Positions 1 to 8,750 of a stretch of DNA of 64,000 bases are shown one piece after another (position 1 is the stretch's first letter; each line of letters opens with the position of its first letter). The notes under the pieces were generated by a model, which was not told the origin of the DNA, did not search any database, and worked only from the letters and a program-made list of their open reading frames with translations. This stretch comes from Aestuariibius insulae. Its GTDB lineage: Bacteria; Pseudomonadota; Alphaproteobacteria; Rhodobacterales; Rhodobacteraceae. The stretch is from contig NZ_JBFONW020000001.1 of assembly GCF_040783535.2 (NCBI RefSeq), forward strand, positions 62,001 through 126,000. Reading direction: 5' to 3'. The translations under genes and the position numbers were made by a program.

Positions 1-554
1 GCATCCGTTTCGGTTGCGGGCAGGTTGATACCAAGCGTCATCCGTGTCGTCGGCTCGCCCGCGAACTGGTTGGCGGCAATCTGGATCGGTTCCAGACCGA
101 CTTTGGTATCGCGCGAAAAGTTCGGCAGTGTGCCGTCCGGTTCTGCCGGCCAGCCCATCAGGACCAGACCGTCTGTCGTCTTGAGGTACCCCTCGCTATC
201 GGTGCGGAAGGATCCTGTCGTCGTCAGCAAAAGCGGCGTGTCGCCGTTATCGACGCCGACTGCCACTTCGGTTGTGACCGGAAGAAGGCCCCGGCCCCGG
301 ACGGCAAGATCCGTGGCGTTGCTTGTGGTCACAAGCGAGCCGCGTTCATCGATCAACCGCTGCGTTGTCGTTCGCACGCCGCCTGCGGAATAGGCACCTG
401 TGCCGCTTTCGATAACCATCGACTGGAAATCGGCGGTCACACGTTTGTAGCCGTAGGTCGAGGAATTCGCGATGTTGTCAGAGATCGTGGACAACCGGCT
501 TGCATTCGTGGCGAGCCCGGCCACACCGGCATTGAGAGAGGATGAAATCGTCAT
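1..554 (-). CDS. flgE: Flagellar hook protein FlgE (N-terminal part)
   Basis: The gene enters from the left edge, so only about the first 184 residues are visible, starting at the ATG at 554. The first 30 residues carry the flagellar rod/hook N-terminal domain (MTISSSLNAGVAGLATNASR, then a DNIAN motif), followed by hook-type sequence with GRGLL and a TTDGLVLMGWPA segment. FlgE polymerises into the hook that joins rod and filament. It could be another FlgE/F/G-family protein, but the hook-like TDSEGYLKTTDG block and the presence of separate flgF and flgG genes in the window favour FlgE. A CtrA-like site lies about 60 bases upstream of its start. Confidence 0.85.
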   Translation of the reverse strand, partial: MTISSSLNAGVAGLATNASRLSTISDNIANSSTYGYKRVTADFQSMVIESGTGAYSAGGVRTTTQRLIDERGSLVTTSNATDLAVRGRGLLPVTTEVAVGVDNGDTPLLLTTTGSFRTDSEGYLKTTDGLVLMGWPAEPDGTLPNFSRDTKVGLEPIQIAANQFAGEPTTRMTLGINLPATETD

Positions 555-614
555 CGTGGTCCCTTTTGACTATGTCGGCGCTGGGCCGCTTTTGTTCTTT
601 CTATAGGCCGCGCC

Positions 615-629
615 TTAACGCGGCCCTAA
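615..629. promoter_or_regulatory. CtrA-like box upstream of flgE
   Basis: TTAA, seven bases, CTAA: one mismatch from the alphaproteobacterial CtrA consensus TTAA-N7-TTAA. It lies 61 bases upstream of the flgE start codon and just downstream of motB. CtrA controls flagellar genes in Rhodobacterales, so the position fits; binding is inferred. Confidence 0.45.
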
Positions 630-641
630 CGCCGGATCGGC

Positions 642-1442
642 TCATCCGTCCGAGCGAAGCAGCACCAGTTCGATGCGATCGTTTCGGATCGATAGAGGGT
701 CGATCCCGTAAAGTTCGCGGTCCGCATGGCCTGTGACCCGAGCGAACCGGGCGTCTGCGATCCCCTCTCTGCGCAGGAGATCATGCATCCGCTCGGCCCG
801 CGCGACTGAGATCGGCCAAACGCTTGGTCTTGCGATGACGATCGGTTCGGCGGCGACATGGGCGCCAACAGCGACATCGTTGCGAACGAGCGAAAACGCC
901 TCTTCCACGACATCGGTAAGCGCGAGCAATACATCCGTCGGCTCTTCCGTTCCGGGCCGGAATAGAGGCGCCTCGGGCAGAGAAAACAGTTCTACAATCA
1001 GGCCTTCATCGGTGACGCGCGTGACGATGTGGGCCAGAAGATCATCGGCGATCCGGCTTTCGCCGCCGCTGCCGGTGAGCATCTCCTCGATCTGGGCGAA
1101 GGCCGCGGCGGTGCTGTCGCCCGCCTCGATCGCGCCTGTTGCGCGGTCGGGAACCTCACCGTTAAAGGCCAGATCCTCCTCCGCCATGACGCTGTCGCCG
1201 CCCATCGCGCCGGAGCCGCCGCCTGAAATCCGGTTGATCGGGATCGTGGGAGAGAAATAGTCCGCGATACCCTTGCGCTGTTTTTCCGTTGTGGCGTTGA
1301 GCAGCCACATCAGCATGAAGAAAGCCATCATCGCGGTCACGAAATCGGCGTAGGCAACCTTCCAAGCGCCACCATGGTGACCGTCACCGCCGACCACTTT
1401 CCTGCGCTTGATGATGATGGGCCGTTCATTGGTCTTGGCCAT
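642..1442 (-). CDS. motB: Flagellar motor stator protein MotB
   Basis: A 266-residue stator subunit that couples ion flow to rotation and anchors the stator to peptidoglycan. After a basic cytoplasmic start there is a single membrane helix (about residues 30-50) beginning WKVAYADF; Asp33 is in the position of the conserved proton-channel aspartate. The C-terminus (about 200-266) has an OmpA/MotB-like peptidoglycan-binding fold with VTGHADR. The start at 1442 (MAKTNERP) is preferred over an in-frame ATG 15 bases upstream, because MotB proteins begin just before this basic stretch. Its partner motA is about 15 kb away in the same locus. Confidence 0.9.
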   Translation of the reverse strand: MAKTNERPIIIKRRKVVGGDGHHGGAWKVAYADFVTAMMAFFMLMWLLNATTEKQRKGIADYFSPTIPINRISGGGSGAMGGDSVMAEEDLAFNGEVPDRATGAIEAGDSTAAAFAQIEEMLTGSGGESRIADDLLAHIVTRVTDEGLIVELFSLPEAPLFRPGTEEPTDVLLALTDVVEEAFSLVRNDVAVGAHVAAEPIVIARPSVWPISVARAERMHDLLRREGIADARFARVTGHADRELYGIDPLSIRNDRIELVLLRSDG

Positions 1443-1590
1443 GTCTTCGCTCCGCATGGTTCGGTCAAAGGCTTACCCCCCAGGAATGAACCCGAGCTTA
1501 ATCTTTAAAATACGATCCATTCGGTCACCTGCTTGCATCGCCCGCCGGATCGGCCATGCTAGGCTGGTCAATCTCACAGGGAGATCAGAA

Positions 1591-3177
1591 ATGACTTACA
1601 AGACACTCACACTTGCCACGGCGCTTGCGGCAACGACCGCACTGGGCGCCAGCGCCGAAACGCTCCGCTGGGCGCGCGCGGGCGACAGCCTCACACTCGA
1701 TCCGCATGCGCAGAACGAAGGCCCAACGCATACGCTGGCCCATCAGATCTACGAGCCGCTCGTGATCCGCGACACCCAAGGCGTCTTTGAGCCCGCCCTC
1801 GCGACCGACTGGGCGGTCAAGGAAGACGATCCGAATGTCTGGGTCTTCAACCTGCGTGAAGGCGTGACCTACCACGATGGCGCCGAGATGACGGCCGAAG
1901 ACGTCGTGTTCAGCTTTACCCGGGCGAAGTCGGAAAACTCCGCGATGAAGGAACTTTTGAACTCCGTCGTCGAAATCCGTGCGGTGGATGATTACACGGT
2001 CGAGTTCGTCACCGACGGGCCTAATCCGATCCTACCCAACAACTTCACCAACCTCTTCATCATGGATAGCGGCTGGGCCGAGGCGAATGACGTGGTCGAG
2101 GTGCAGGACATCGCAGGCGGCGAGACGACCTATGCCGCCTCGAATGCCAACGGAACCGGTCCCTACACCCTGGTCAGCCGCGAGCCCGATGTGCGTACCG
2201 TTCTTGAGCAGAACGCCGACTACTGGGGCCTGGGCGAGTTCCCGATGGAAGTGACCCGGATCGAGTACACCCCGATCCAGAATGCCGCGACGCGCGTGGC
2301 TGCTTTGCTTTCGGGCGAGGTCGACTTTATCCAGGACGTGCCGGTGCAGGATCTCGACCGCGTCGATGGCACTGATGGCCTTCAAATTAAGGCGGCCCCC
2401 CAGAACCGGACGATCTTTTTCGGCATGAACATGGGGGCCGATGATATCGAGGCCGATGACGTGGACGGTGCCAACCCCTTCGCCGATGTGCGGGTGCGGC
2501 AGGCGATGAACATGGCGATCAACCGCGATGCGATCCGCCAAGTGGTGATGCGCGACCAGTCCCAGCCGACGGGCGTGATCATGCCCCCCTTCGTCAACGG
2601 CTGGACCGAAGCGCTCGACGCTGTGCCTGAAGGCGACATGGATGCCGCCAAGGCGCTGATGGAAGAGGCAGGCTACGCCGACGGTTTCTCGGTCACGCTC
2701 GACTGCCCGAATGACCGCTACATCAACGATGAAGGCATCTGCCAGGCTGCGGTCGGCATGCTCGGCCAGATCGGCATCACGGTAAACCTCGACGCCAAAC
2801 CCAAGGCGCAGCACTTCCCGCTGATCCAGAACGGTGAGACCGACTTCTACATGCTGGGCTGGGGCGTTCCGACCTACGATTCCGAGTATGTCTTCAACTT
2901 CCTTACCCATACGCGCGGCGACGAGCGGGGAAGCTGGAACAATACCGGCTACTCAAGCGAAGAGGTCGATGCCATGATCGTCTCGCTGTCCTCCGAAACC
3001 GATCTGGAGGTCCGGGACGCGACGATCGCGGAGATCTGGGAGGTGATGCAGTCGGAGACGCTGTATCTGCCGGTCCATCACCAGGTTCTGAACTGGGGCA
3101 TGCGCGGCAATGTCGGCACTGAAGTCGATGTCGAGGATCAGCCGAAGTTCAAGCACTTCTCGATGCAGACGTCGTAA
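1591..3177 (+). CDS. Peptide/nickel ABC transporter substrate-binding protein (SBP family 5)
   Basis: A 528-residue periplasmic solute-binding protein of the DppA/OppA/NikA family. Residues 1-22 form a clear signal peptide ending ALGASA, followed by the typical N-terminal block ETLRWARAGDSLTLDPHAQN and HQIYEPLVIRD; further family blocks include ATDWAVKEDDPNVWVFNLR and FADVRVRQAMNMAINRDAIR. The start at 1591 is preceded by GGGAG; the longer open frame upstream of it is not a plausible signal peptide. No permease or ATPase gene lies nearby, so it is an orphan set between motB and fliI, both of which are on the other strand. Substrate is likely an oligopeptide or similar; specificity cannot be read from sequence. 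A strong terminator follows. Confidence 0.88.
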   Translation: MTYKTLTLATALAATTALGASAETLRWARAGDSLTLDPHAQNEGPTHTLAHQIYEPLVIRDTQGVFEPALATDWAVKEDDPNVWVFNLREGVTYHDGAEMTAEDVVFSFTRAKSENSAMKELLNSVVEIRAVDDYTVEFVTDGPNPILPNNFTNLFIMDSGWAEANDVVEVQDIAGGETTYAASNANGTGPYTLVSREPDVRTVLEQNADYWGLGEFPMEVTRIEYTPIQNAATRVAALLSGEVDFIQDVPVQDLDRVDGTDGLQIKAAPQNRTIFFGMNMGADDIEADDVDGANPFADVRVRQAMNMAINRDAIRQVVMRDQSQPTGVIMPPFVNGWTEALDAVPEGDMDAAKALMEEAGYADGFSVTLDCPNDRYINDEGICQAAVGMLGQIGITVNLDAKPKAQHFPLIQNGETDFYMLGWGVPTYDSEYVFNFLTHTRGDERGSWNNTGYSSEEVDAMIVSLSSETDLEVRDATIAEIWEVMQSETLYLPVHHQVLNWGMRGNVGTEVDVEDQPKFKHFSMQTS

Positions 3178-3190
3178 GCGGTACGATATC

Positions 3191-3228
3191 AAAGGCCCCG
3201 CTGCATGATGCGGCGGGGCCTTTTTTTT
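3191..3228 (+). terminator. Rho-independent terminator after the substrate-binding protein gene
   Basis: AAGGCCCCGC, short loop, GCGGGGCCTT, followed by eight T residues. It starts 13 bases after the stop codon and separates this gene from the convergent fliI. Confidence 0.9.
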
Positions 3229-3301
3229 GCGCTCCGTCTTTCGGGACCGTGTGCAGTTGGCGGTGTCGTTCTGAGGCAGCCAAAAGCGCCTAGCGCAGGT
3301 C

Positions 3302-4663
3302 TCAGAGCGGTGTGGGGTGGTTTGCGGTGAGTTTGCCCTTCCGGGCAGCAAGATCCAGAAGGCGTTTCAGCGCGACGAAGCTGGTGTTGAGACTGTCCTC
3401 TTCCCGGGCGGCGATGAACGCGTCGAGATCCTGAAAGGTCGCCATGGCCTCGTCGATGGAGGGATCGGTGCCGGCTGAATAAAGCCCTGCCTGTACCATC
3501 ATTTCGGACCGTTCATAGACGGCGAGACGGGCGCGGGCGCGGGTCAGCAGATCGTTCTCTTCTTCGCTGGCCGCGGCGGGCAGGCAGCGTGAAACCGATC
3601 TGAGCAGATCGATGGCGGGGTAGCGGCCCCGTTCGGCAATCTCGCGATCGAGCACCACGTGTCCGTCGAGGACGCCGCGCAGCATGTCGGCCACAGGCTC
3701 TTCCATGTCCGAGCCTGCCACGAGGACGCTGAAGATGGCGGTGATGTCGCCTTGCTCCCCCGCTCCGGGGCCTGCGCGTTCGCAAAGCGATGTGAGCATA
3801 TGAGCCGTTGAGGGAGGGTAGCCGCGCAGATTGGCGGCCTCGCCAGCGGCGGTCGCGGTCTCGCGATGGGCCTCGGCAAGGCGGGTGATCGAGTCGATGA
3901 CAAGCAGAACCTGCCTGCCCTGATCGCGGAAGTGTTCAGCGACGGTCATGGCCGACAAAGCGCAGCGCTTGCGACGCTGGGCGTCCATGTCGGAGGTGGC
4001 CGCTACGATGACCGCGCGCGCCATGCCGTCCGGGCCCAGGACGTCTTCGATGAAGTGGCGAAGCTCGCGCCCGCGCTCGCCCACCAGACCGATCACGACG
4101 ACATCCGCATCGACCTGTCGGCACAGCGTTCCCAGAAGGGTCGATTTGCCGACGCCGGAGCCTGCAAAAAGACCAAGCCGCTGGCCGCGTGCGATGGGCA
4201 GGAAGGTGTTGAAGACGCGGAGCCCCGTCTCCAGCCGGTCGCCCAGCGCACGGCGCGTAGCAGGCGGGGGAGGAGCGGTCACCAACGGGTGCGCAACGGG
4301 CCCCGCCATAAGCGGATCCCCATCGAGCGCGACGCCGTAGGGATCGACGATCCGGCCCAGCCAGCTGTCATCCACAGAGAGATCGGCCTGCTCCGCCAGC
4401 CGCATCCGCTGTCCAACCCGTAGACCGTTCGCGGGACCATCGGTCAGAGCCGATACGCAATCACCGGAGATCTCGAAAATATCTGCGCTGAGCTTTTGCG
4501 GGCCAAGAAGATGCACCCGGTCGCCCAGACGCGCAACCTCTGCCAGCCCACTGAGCGTGACCGATGCGGCGCTGACGGACACGATCCGGCCAACCGGATG
4601 ATGCCGCTTCGGCACGCGGATGCAGCCAGTGAGATGGGTCAGATCGAGGTCGGTGGACGGCAT
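3302..4663 (-). CDS. fliI: Flagellum-specific export ATPase FliI
   Basis: The ATPase of the flagellar type III export apparatus, related to F1 beta subunits. The Walker A motif FAGSGVGKST lies around residue 165, and Walker B VLLVIDSITRLAEA and the arginine-rich C-terminal block GRYPAIDLLRSVSR follow. About 453 residues, normal for the family. The start at 4663 is chosen over an in-frame ATG at 4684 (both possible) as it gives the usual short N-terminus. It is divergent from flgB, with a CtrA-like site in the gap. FliH-like and FliN partners are encoded about 16 kb away in the same locus. Confidence 0.93.
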   Translation of the reverse strand: MPSTDLDLTHLTGCIRVPKRHHPVGRIVSVSAASVTLSGLAEVARLGDRVHLLGPQKLSADIFEISGDCVSALTDGPANGLRVGQRMRLAEQADLSVDDSWLGRIVDPYGVALDGDPLMAGPVAHPLVTAPPPPATRRALGDRLETGLRVFNTFLPIARGQRLGLFAGSGVGKSTLLGTLCRQVDADVVVIGLVGERGRELRHFIEDVLGPDGMARAVIVAATSDMDAQRRKRCALSAMTVAEHFRDQGRQVLLVIDSITRLAEAHRETATAAGEAANLRGYPPSTAHMLTSLCERAGPGAGEQGDITAIFSVLVAGSDMEEPVADMLRGVLDGHVVLDREIAERGRYPAIDLLRSVSRCLPAAASEEENDLLTRARARLAVYERSEMMVQAGLYSAGTDPSIDEAMATFQDLDAFIAAREEDSLNTSFVALKRLLDLAARKGKLTANHPTPL

Positions 4664-4710
4664 GTCGATCCCTTTCGATGGCAAGACAACCCTTTCTTAG
4701 GGAATCGGGG

Positions 4711-4725
4711 TTAAGCGTTGATTTA
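4711..4725. promoter_or_regulatory. CtrA-like box between fliI and flgB
   Basis: TTAA, seven bases, TTTA: one mismatch from TTAA-N7-TTAA, lying in the 81-base divergent promoter region between fliI and flgB. Placement in a flagellar promoter is the main support. Confidence 0.4.
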
Positions 4726-4744
4726 GATTGATTGGGAGAGCCCC

Positions 4745-5134
4745 TTGTACGACAGCCTCACACTCTTTGACGTTGCCCATCAGATGGCCCGGCATGCCGG
4801 AAAGCATCAGGCGCTGGTGGCGCAGAACATGGCGAATGCGGATACGCCCGGATATCGCAGCCAGACTGTGGAAGATTTTCGCACGGTCTATTCCGCGCCG
4901 GACCGCTTCGACATGCGCGCGACGCGACAGGAACATTTCGGGAACGATATGCGCTCTGACAACTGGAGGACAGTGGCCTCCAAGGATGTCGGGACGATGT
5001 CGCCCAACGGAAACAATGTCTCGCTCGAGACCGAGATGCTGAGGTCTGTCGACGCCCAGCGGCAACATAACCGCGCGCTTGCGATCTACAGCCACGCGAT
5101 GACTGTCCTGCGCGTCAGTCTTGGGCGGGCCTGA
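4745..5134 (+). CDS. flgB: Flagellar basal-body rod protein FlgB
   Basis: A 129-residue proximal rod subunit. It shows the rod-protein N-terminal pattern HQALVAQNMANADTPGYR at residues 20-37 and the C-terminal helical segment that assembles with the N-terminus. It begins with TTG, with GGGAG nine bases upstream. It is the first gene of an eight- or nine-gene run (flgB, flgC, fliE, fliQ, flgF, flgG, flgA, flgH, fliL-like) with very short gaps; flgC begins three bases after its stop. Confidence 0.93.
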   Translation: MYDSLTLFDVAHQMARHAGKHQALVAQNMANADTPGYRSQTVEDFRTVYSAPDRFDMRATRQEHFGNDMRSDNWRTVASKDVGTMSPNGNNVSLETEMLRSVDAQRQHNRALAIYSHAMTVLRVSLGRA

Positions 5135-5137
5135 TCC

Positions 5138-5530
5138 ATGACAGAGTTTTCCGACGCACTGAAAACGGCCGCCAGCGGGATGCAGGCGCAGGCGATGCGG
5201 CTTCGGTATACATCCGAGAATATATCCAACGCCGATACGCCGGGCTACCGGCGCAAGTTGATGAGCTTTGAGGCGGAGATGAACCGCGGCCAAGCCTCTG
5301 GCGGGGTCGTGGCAGGCGCTATGAAGCTCGATCATTCCACGTTGCCGCGGATCCATGACCCGTCCCATCCGATGGCCGATGAGGCGGGGTATTTCGATGG
5401 CTCGAACGTCGATCTGGTGATGGAGATCGCGGACGCCAGAGAGGCGCAGCGCAGCTATGAGGCCAATCTCAAAATGTTCGATCAGGTGCGGAAAATGTCC
5501 TCGTCCCTGATGGATCTGCTCAAGAAATAG
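5138..5530 (+). CDS. flgC: Flagellar basal-body rod protein FlgC
   Basis: A 130-residue rod protein. The N-terminal block LRYTSENISNADTPGYRRK (about 23-41) and the C-terminal block SNVDLVMEIADAREAQRSYE (about 90-110) are diagnostic of FlgC. It sits directly between flgB and fliE in the classic flgBC-fliE order, so the three are translated from one message and build the proximal rod and MS-ring junction. Confidence 0.95.
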   Translation: MTEFSDALKTAASGMQAQAMRLRYTSENISNADTPGYRRKLMSFEAEMNRGQASGGVVAGAMKLDHSTLPRIHDPSHPMADEAGYFDGSNVDLVMEIADAREAQRSYEANLKMFDQVRKMSSSLMDLLKK

Positions 5531-5541
5531 GGAGCGTTTTC

Positions 5542-5820
5542 ATGGAACTGACAAGCTCACTGGCCGCCAAGGCCTACCAGTCCACCCGGCACGCGACCGC
5601 GCCAGATCCCGCGGGAGGGGCGGCAAGCCGTCTGGCCGCGGATTTCGCGGCGACGCTTCAAGGCGGCGAGGCAGCGGCGACCAAGGCGATGACCGGGCAG
5701 ATGGATCCCCATTCGCTTGTCCAGGCGCTGGCCCAGACCGAACTGGCCATCGAAACGACCGTGACGATCCGGGACAAGGTGGTCGAGGCCTATCAGGAAA
5801 TCCTCAGGATGCCGGTCTAA
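5542..5820 (+). CDS. fliE: Flagellar hook-basal body complex protein FliE
   Basis: A 92-residue protein that adapts the MS ring to the rod and is an early export substrate. The C-terminal half carries the family pattern (LVQALAQTELAIETTVTIRD, VVEAYQEILRMPV). The N-terminal 40 residues are alanine-rich and variable, as is usual. Placed three bases before fliQ. Confidence 0.93.
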   Translation: MELTSSLAAKAYQSTRHATAPDPAGGAASRLAADFAATLQGGEAAATKAMTGQMDPHSLVQALAQTELAIETTVTIRDKVVEAYQEILRMPV

Positions 5821-5823
5821 CCC

Positions 5824-6093
5824 ATGCTGGAAGAGACGGTCTTCTACGACACGCTGCGCCAAGGGCTTTGGGTGTCGGGGATCATCTCGCTGCCGATCCT
5901 CGCGGTGGCACTGGCTGCCGGCCTGATCGTAGGGCTGTTTCAGGCGCTGACCTCTATTCAGGAAATGACGCTCACCTTTGTGCCCAAACTGGGCGCCATC
6001 GTCGCGGCTTTCTGGATCACCATGGGGTTCATGACCGAGACGCTCGTTTCGTTCTTTCAGACCACTCTCGTTCCGATCATCGCAGGAGGCTGA
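5824..6093 (+). CDS. fliQ: Flagellar export gate protein FliQ
   Basis: An 89-residue inner-membrane protein with two hydrophobic helices (about 15-40 and 50-75) and the FliQ signature GLIVGLFQALTSIQEMTLTF. FliQ forms the export gate with FliP and FliR, both of which are encoded elsewhere in this window. Three bases separate it from fliE and three from flgF. Confidence 0.95.
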   Translation: MLEETVFYDTLRQGLWVSGIISLPILAVALAAGLIVGLFQALTSIQEMTLTFVPKLGAIVAAFWITMGFMTETLVSFFQTTLVPIIAGG

Positions 6094-6096
6094 TCA

Positions 6097-6813
6097 ATGG
6101 AGAATGCCGGATATACCACGCTGACCCGGCAATCGGGCCTTCTGAGCGAGATGCGCATTGTTGCCAACAACATCGCGAATGCGTCGACAACGGGCTTTCG
6201 CCAGGAAGGCATCGTCTTCTCGGAGTACATCCGTGAGCTGGGCAGCGATGATGCCTCCCTCTCGATGGCCTCTGCCCAGGCCCGCAACACGTCGCTTCTG
6301 CAAGGCGGTCTTTCGCAGACGGGAAGCGCCTTCGATCTGGCGATCGAGGGGGCCGGCTTCTTTCAGATCGAAACGCCGGAAGGGCCGCGTCTGACGCGGG
6401 ACGGTCACTTTACCCCCAACGAGGTCGGCGATCTTGTGACAGACACCGGACAGCGTGTTCTGGATGCCGGAGGCGCGCCGGTTTTCGTGCCGCCGGGCCT
6501 TGGCGCCATCGGTATTTCCGCAGACGGGACCGTCAGTGCCGGAGGACGGCCGATCGGACAGATTGGCCTCGTTCTGCCTGCAGAGGGCGCGGATCTGATC
6601 CGCGAGGAAGGAACCCGGTTCCGGGTCGAGGGCGAGGTCGCTCCCGCAGAGGAAGGCCGGATCCTGCAGGGTTTTCTCGAAGGATCAAACGTCAATCCCC
6701 TGCTGCAGGTCAGCCGGATGATCGAGGTGCAGCGCGCCTACGAGTTGGGCCAATCCTTTCTCGACAAGGAGGACGAGCGCATCCGGTCGATCCTCAGGGT
6801 TCTTGGACAATAG
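6097..6813 (+). CDS. flgF: Flagellar basal-body rod protein FlgF
   Basis: A 238-residue distal rod subunit. The N-terminus has EMRIVANNIANASTTGFRQE (about 16-35), the middle has the flagellin-hook domain GAGFFQIETPEGPRLTRDG, and the C-terminus ends with the QVSRMIEVQRAYELGQSF block shared by rod and hook proteins. Directly followed by flgG, its usual partner in the rod. Confidence 0.94.
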   Translation: MENAGYTTLTRQSGLLSEMRIVANNIANASTTGFRQEGIVFSEYIRELGSDDASLSMASAQARNTSLLQGGLSQTGSAFDLAIEGAGFFQIETPEGPRLTRDGHFTPNEVGDLVTDTGQRVLDAGGAPVFVPPGLGAIGISADGTVSAGGRPIGQIGLVLPAEGADLIREEGTRFRVEGEVAPAEEGRILQGFLEGSNVNPLLQVSRMIEVQRAYELGQSFLDKEDERIRSILRVLGQ

Positions 6814-6822
6814 GAGGTCCCG

Positions 6823-7608
6823 ATGCGGGCTTTGAAGATAGCGGCGACCGGAATGACAGCGCAGCAGACGCGGGTCGAGGTCATTTCCAACAACCTCGCC
6901 AACATGAATACCACCGGCTACAACGCCCGGCGCGCGGAATTCGCCGATCTGCATTACCAGCAGATCGCGCGGCCCGGCACGATCAATGCAACCGACGGGA
7001 CGGTTCTGCCGACCGGGGTTCAGCTGGGTCTAGGAGTACGCGCGACGGCGGTGTCGATGATCCTGTCGCAGGGATCGCTGTCCGCGACGGGCGGCGATCT
7101 GGACCTTGCCATCGAAGGCGACGGATATCTTGAAGTGACGCTGCCTGACGGGCGCGCGGCCTATACGCGCGATGGCGGGCTCAAACGCACGGGTGACGGT
7201 CTGATCGTGACCTCGGACGGGTTTCCGGTCGTGCCCGATATCACGATCCCGCGCGATGCTCGGTCGATTTCGATCAATGCCGAAGGCGAGGTCTTTGCGG
7301 AATTCGCCGACCGTGTCGAACCCGAACGCCTGGGACAGTTCAGCCTCGCGGGGTTCACGAATGCGCGGGGGCTTGAGGCGATCGGGAGCAATCTCTTTCT
7401 CGAGACGCCCGCCTCTGGACCGTCGCTGGTCGCGAGCCCGGGACAGGACGGGCTGGGCGTTCTGCGTCAGGGATATCTCGAGGACAGTTCGGTCGATGCG
7501 GTCAAGGAGGTGACCGATCTGATCGAGGCGCAACGGGGATACGAGCTGAACTCCAAGGTCATCAGCGCTGCCGATCAGATGCTTGGCGCCACGGTACAGA
7601 TCCGATGA
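6823..7608 (+). CDS. flgG: Flagellar distal rod protein FlgG
   Basis: A 261-residue rod protein of the normal FlgG length. It starts MRALKIAATGMTAQQTRVEV with SNNLANMNTTGYNARRAEF, and ends VTDLIEAQRGYELNSKVISA, both diagnostic of FlgG. GGAGG stands six bases before the ATG. The stop overlaps the flgA start by four bases. Confidence 0.95.
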   Translation: MRALKIAATGMTAQQTRVEVISNNLANMNTTGYNARRAEFADLHYQQIARPGTINATDGTVLPTGVQLGLGVRATAVSMILSQGSLSATGGDLDLAIEGDGYLEVTLPDGRAAYTRDGGLKRTGDGLIVTSDGFPVVPDITIPRDARSISINAEGEVFAEFADRVEPERLGQFSLAGFTNARGLEAIGSNLFLETPASGPSLVASPGQDGLGVLRQGYLEDSSVDAVKEVTDLIEAQRGYELNSKVISAADQMLGATVQIR

Positions 7609-8018
7609 TCCGCGTTCTGATCTTCCTCGCGCTCACCACCCCCGCCTTCGCGGAGACGGTGGTGGCGACGCGTACGATCCGGGCAACCGATGTCATCACC
7701 GCGTCCGACGTCGAATTGCTGACGGTGACGACCGCCGATGCGGCGGATCACGTGGATCTTGTTATCGGGATGGAAGCGCGGGTGGCTCTTTATGCCGGGC
7801 GTCCGATCCGGCCTGCGGATGTGGGACCTCCGGCAATCGTGGACCGGAACGATCTTGTTCCTCTGGTTTTCCAAAGCGGCGCGCTGACCATCACGACGGA
7901 GGGCCGGTCGCTTGGACGGGGCGGGGTCGGCGACGTGATCCGCGTCATGAACCTTTCTTCCCGAACCACGGTCACAGCGAAACTCAGCCAGAAGGGCATT
8001 GCCTATGTTTCCCCTTAA
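7605..8018 (+). CDS. flgA: Flagellar P-ring assembly chaperone FlgA
   Basis: A 137-residue exported protein with a signal peptide (residues 1-16, ending TPAFA) and a SAF/ChapFlgA domain: TVVATRTIRATDVITASDVE, then VARLYAGRPIR-like and the C-terminal VIRVMNLSSRTTVTAKL. FlgA helps FlgI build the P ring in the periplasm. It is shorter than the enterobacterial FlgA (about 220 residues), as is common in alphaproteobacteria. It overlaps flgG by four bases and flgH by 14. Confidence 0.9.
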   Translation: MIRVLIFLALTTPAFAETVVATRTIRATDVITASDVELLTVTTADAADHVDLVIGMEARVALYAGRPIRPADVGPPAIVDRNDLVPLVFQSGALTITTEGRSLGRGGVGDVIRVMNLSSRTTVTAKLSQKGIAYVSP

Positions 8019-8739
8019 ATCCGCTCGTCTGCTGGTGAGCGTTCTGTTGTTCAGCGCCTGCGCGCGGGTCGAAAATGTCGGTCGCGCGCCAGAGCTGACA
8101 CCGGTGCGGGCCTCCCCCGAACATGCGGCGATGCTGAGCCCCGGATTGCCGTTGGAGATCACCACGCCGCCACCTGTTGCGGAGGCTTCCTTGTGGGAAG
8201 GAGGCCCCCGGTCGCTTTGGGGGGACCGCCGCGCGATGGGGCGCGGCGATATCCTGACGGTCGTGATCGAGATTGACGACAGCGCAGAAATTTCGAACTC
8301 GACACAGCGCTCGCGCGGCGGATCGGAAAGCCTGTCAGTACCCAGCCTGATCGGCATTCCGCAGCGCATCGATCCGCGTTTGCCGGAAGGCGCGAGCCTT
8401 GCGGATGCGGTCGATCTGAATTCCTCGAGCAGCAGCAGCGGCGACGGATCGGTCCGGCGGAACGAGGAGCTGACCCTGCGGGTCGCGGCCACGATCACCG
8501 ACGTGCTTCCCAACGGGGTGCTCGCGATTGCGGGAACGCAGGAGGTGCGGGTGAATTTCGAAGTGCGCGAGCTTCTTGTGAGCGGCTTTGTCCGGCCCGA
8601 GGATATCACCCGCCAGAACGAGATCGGCTATGACAAGATCGCGTCGGCCCGTGTTTCCTACGGCGGGCGGGGACAGATCACCGATGTGCAACAGCCCCGA
8701 TACGGCCAGCAGATCACCGATATTCTTCTGCCGTTCTAA
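8005..8739 (+). CDS. flgH: Flagellar L-ring lipoprotein FlgH
   Basis: A 244-residue outer-membrane L-ring protein. The N-terminus is a lipoprotein signal with the cysteine in LLFSAC at about residue 19. Family blocks are SLWGDRRAMGRGDILTVVIE, VLPNGVLAIAGTQEVRVN and GFVRPEDITRQNEI, and the end is the typical YGQQITDILLPF. The ATG at 8005 is preferred to an in-frame TTG at 7999. It overlaps flgA by 14 bases and is followed by the FliL-like gene. Confidence 0.93.
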   Translation: MFPLKSARLLVSVLLFSACARVENVGRAPELTPVRASPEHAAMLSPGLPLEITTPPPVAEASLWEGGPRSLWGDRRAMGRGDILTVVIEIDDSAEISNSTQRSRGGSESLSVPSLIGIPQRIDPRLPEGASLADAVDLNSSSSSSGDGSVRRNEELTLRVAATITDVLPNGVLAIAGTQEVRVNFEVRELLVSGFVRPEDITRQNEIGYDKIASARVSYGGRGQITDVQQPRYGQQITDILLPF

Positions 8740-8750
8740 GGAGCCAAGCG

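Noticed and set aside
25..393. 122-residue open frame on the plus strand
   Set aside because: Antisense shadow of flgE; low-complexity Arg/Val/Ser/Pro translation and no ribosome-binding site.
607..626. GGCCGCG / CGCGGCC hairpin after motB
   Set aside because: No T run on either strand, so not a convincing terminator; partly coincides with the CtrA-like box.
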